NCBI GenBank assembly: GCA_013816485.1 | Contig: JACDEI010000012.1 | Coordinates: 49,312 to 113,311 of the forward strand | Direction: 5' to 3' | Source of the DNA: Planctomycetota bacterium | Lineage (GTDB): Bacteria > Planctomycetota > UBA11346 | Length of the DNA: 64,000 nt | Shown: positions 63,601 through 64,000 of the stretch, in pieces | Numbering within the stretch: position 1 is the stretch's first letter | Layout: every line of letters begins with the position of its first letter | Made by a program: the position numbers and the translations under genes | Notes under the pieces: model-generated | What the model saw: only the letters and a program-made list of their open reading frames with translations | Databases searched by the model: none | What the model was told of the DNA's origin: nothing

Positions 63601-63771
63601 CACCAACGCACGGTAGAAGAAATGTTCGTCGGTCCCCGGCACTAAGCTGGCGACCACCGCCTCGCGATCGTCAGCGAGCGCGAAGCGTTCAGCCAAGTCG
63701 GTGGCGGACTCGGCGAACAACGCCGGGAGCGAGAACAACGACACCGCGACCAGGGTGAGCACATGACGCAT
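57625..63771 (-). CDS. Very large secreted protein with macroglobulin-like beta-sandwich stretches
   Basis: 2048 residues with signal peptide HVLTLVAVSLFSLPALFA; ATG 63771 has GGAGG six bases upstream. The first 450 residues are helical and TPR-like (YRALVWQHQGKLAEVDALML). The middle (about 520-1000) has repeated beta-sandwich features of the MG type: VVDEADRLVPEAAVWI with DGSVRLPFVLE, and GRAGEPLADEPLELALQHQW. A Gly-rich linker (VGERMGGGRRRAVSAGGGA) lies near 1110. A second helical and beta half contains YHIPGKHDDATSLF and FDYASLGDGSV at the end. The layout recalls bacterial alpha-2-macroglobulin-like proteins, but no CxEQ thioester motif is visible, so this is tentative. Confidence 0.6.
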   Translation of the reverse strand: MRHVLTLVAVSLFSLPALFAESATDLAERFALADDREAVVASLVPGTDEHFFYRALVWQHQGKLAEVDALMLRWQDLHPDSPHIDRIRLRQAVLWVDRDAVVGAQRLADAAGLDLEVTAEAAPVQAASPRLPSVLDPRWYAPEALIAKAEVNGRIDGWSYFGLRQRVAGLKDAAARRAALEKITGPGFPGMLDVVLADLAAPGGDFGSSPLHSHLTLAHLDALRAARPTLVEDSDFLVASIEARRGRVELARLATDDALRQAWITELRAFAAPLPKVAESLQAFVALHHLREQVRAGRVTMPEVAAVLARPLVTGPEDFQGAADEKTGKPREIPPGNRLLLATRLEHIDAPEALIDEAITAVLLDAPDISGLAGLRDEETLRKRFIEAKLLGGVGEAATWLTRPEDVERGRALRERVELRFAHDVPSRLAGDAQVALPLVLKQVPTLRVRIFALDAVNLYRQQSVEPGTDLDLAGVVPTHDRVVAFAQPPIIRHRHVLALPECAGPGLWLVELIGGRQVARAVVRKGALSFSSTIQADGQHLHVVDEADRLVPEAAVWIGEQRFSAGPDGSVRLPFVLERRHDTLVLNGGGRTALVKYERRTEDWSLLAGALLEREQLIAGSQATMLLRPRLQLGGHDLPFSHARDVRVEITTTTNAGMRRVTTVLPPGDPALAEWRVTFPCDEGVISVETRLSATVRNRSRGEDQQLRDEQTTWVNGDLVSSRLYDAYLESAATGWSLALLGRAGEPLADEPLELALQHQWLNDPLIVHLATDATGRVHLGPLDGFTHVRWLRPRLARYGYDGTPTSPREHQRLWDLHHHTDLPKEITIQAGETLRLPAIGQGGVVMEKPWSVWRGNEETYAEDVSALARLEDEHGVPVLVIPALAPGRYYVRTPSGSTTVRVVAGPRQGTLVLAATAIHRLDSPAPLGVAVLPQGDGVRIQVVGRTPSTRVHVSGLRFHPAQLASFPRPRFPTQGWWPRAWPGANYQQGRPLDPELGYILARADAPRLPGVMLERPGLILNPWVDDSFTAIGAGDGSAGMVGERMGGGRRRAVSAGGGASASDWLSARNTVLDFLSGPGVVFANLVPDANGAVMLTAAQLGDSRALVVQVCDATQDLSTLATLPRTDLTLRERRLMTGLPVDQHLVVQRRAQVLPAGGQAVVRRSTLDRSRLCATVQDLLHLHQALDPTLPLKEFDALGRWATLDEAARRRWYSAHACHEVHLFLWHKDRKFFDAVVRSYLANKLQPDFIDQWLLERDLTPWLAADRHRTLNLCERILLARRLGGVLGAQELASLQADIFADLYDEQSELGEHIAAILVAHGEGTVVGRVKAEAEVELAPARELSLQRALNENQAENQMEINAPIQDYRDHTNPTVVIEQQWYHIPGKHDDATSLFTASGFWRDFAAWDGKATFLPAGCLLARHLNEVLVVLALCDLPLAAAEARWSETADHRQVEVATPALLFSEEVVPQPLQAGAVVVQQRHYLAEALRIHADKASPHTGAFAQGTLYVTRTVVLNPTPQSITIALLAQIPTGAVAMGGAPATAIGEQVIQPYEHLQIDQPFYFPQVGDFQQYPTHVQAGAGVYAAAGETRCVVGGITAPTPIGAQATRPEVILDQLATRPRYESDVNSLRWRFSDAGFWRSCVEILERRRWYEDTVWSASLLHRDTARMAVWLRSQPELVERLGRTVHSAWLTIEALDDGGVLHADITPLTIARAHRQPGAPSNLPQQVVTRWQSLVDRLGLVPRLSARDRLELAYTLTLQDRLAEASVQFARITRDDLAARLQYDYLGAYLALGRGDLVAAARFAASGKDHPVAHWRLRFGEVLAQLDEIAGRPATREAALGEARRQDVQAAATPTFQARLVDGGTLAIGATNLERCTVRWHRLDLEPLFSRAPFATATAARSTRVRAPIEQEVVIAADGQASVAVPAALQHQAVAIEVVAAGRSQLLTTFADALDVRLAPGSGQLQVFHAATGKALSATYVKVYGELADGRVVFHKDGYTDLRGRFDYASLGDGSVRASKRLALFISHDQAGATVREVSPP

Positions 63772-63900
63772 GGGAAACCTCCGCGAGACGGGCCACCGGA
63801 ACACGGCGGCGAGACAACGTCAACGCGCAGGGTGAACGAGGGTTCGGGAAAGAGCGGTGGTTGGAGTGACGGGTGGTGTCAGTAGTGGGTGAACCACGAC
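63772..63900. other. Upstream region of the giant gene
   Basis: About 130 bp between the start codon and the heptamer array; it should hold the promoter. No clear -35/-10 pair is visible. Confidence 0.35.
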
Positions 63901-64000
63901 GCCGAACGCCGAACGCCGAACGCCGAACGCCGAACGCCGAACGCCGAACGCCGAACGCCGAACGCCGAACGCCGAACGCCGAACGCCGAACGCCGAACGC
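63901..64000. repeat. GCCGAAC heptamer array reaching the window edge
   Basis: Fourteen perfect copies of GCCGAAC followed by GC at the last base, continuing beyond the window. No inverted partner is seen inside the window. By analogy with the arrays at 33879 and 44804 a matching GTTCGGC array may lie further right. Confidence 0.9.

Overview
The window is GC-rich bacterial chromosome with tightly packed genes, many secreted proteins of about 1000 residues built from beta-propellers and carbohydrate-binding-like domains, three Hanks-type kinases with non-standard accessory domains, and many palindromic and tandem repeats. This suggests a polysaccharide-degrading environmental member of the Planctomycetota/Verrucomicrobiota/Lentisphaerota group. 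No rRNA, tRNA or other firm taxonomic marker is present, so the assignment is an inference.

Layout. 1-6.4 kb (+): 3' part of thrS, a secreted GH5 glycosidase and two Ser/Thr kinases. 6.5-13.1 kb (-): a compact four-gene operon with a membrane GT2 polysaccharide synthase, a receiver/zinc-ribbon/degenerate-GGDEF protein that keeps a c-di-GMP I-site, a lipoprotein-TolC fusion and an HlyD adaptor. It reads as a c-di-GMP-controlled exopolysaccharide synthesis and export machine. 13.4-19.5 kb: ammonium transporter, YbaB, an unknown membrane protein, a DMT permease and 6-phosphogluconate dehydrogenase. 19.7-25.6 kb (-): a translationally coupled type VI secretion effector cassette (DUF6484, DUF2169, thiolase-like, PAAR-like/GHH nuclease toxin with a frameshift, WD40/BNR-like protein, TIGR02270-like HEAT protein). 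25.7-30.1 kb: a PA14/TPR secreted protein, small membrane proteins, a lipoprotein and a decayed basic-secretory-protein gene. 30.3-44.7 kb: three related secreted propeller proteins, a clan GH-A glycosidase and an AraR-like regulator, forming a carbohydrate-use locus. 45.1-53.8 kb (+): a second AraR-like regulator coupled to a membrane protein, then a Cus-like heavy-metal RND efflux operon with two small CxxC metal-binding proteins. 53.9-63.8 kb: a third kinase with an altered catalytic loop, a CorA-like protein, a small unknown protein and a 2048-residue secreted protein.

Between the genes lie at least two repeat families. One is a set of elements bounded by CAATGGCGTTTAGCTAA inverted termini whose interiors are hairpins made of 7-9 nt tandem repeats. 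The other is a set of perfect palindromes built on GGGAGCGCCGGC. They often abut each other and in several places supply codons, stop codons or start regions to neighbouring genes. In one case a hairpin element seems to have inserted in frame inside a signal-peptide coding region.
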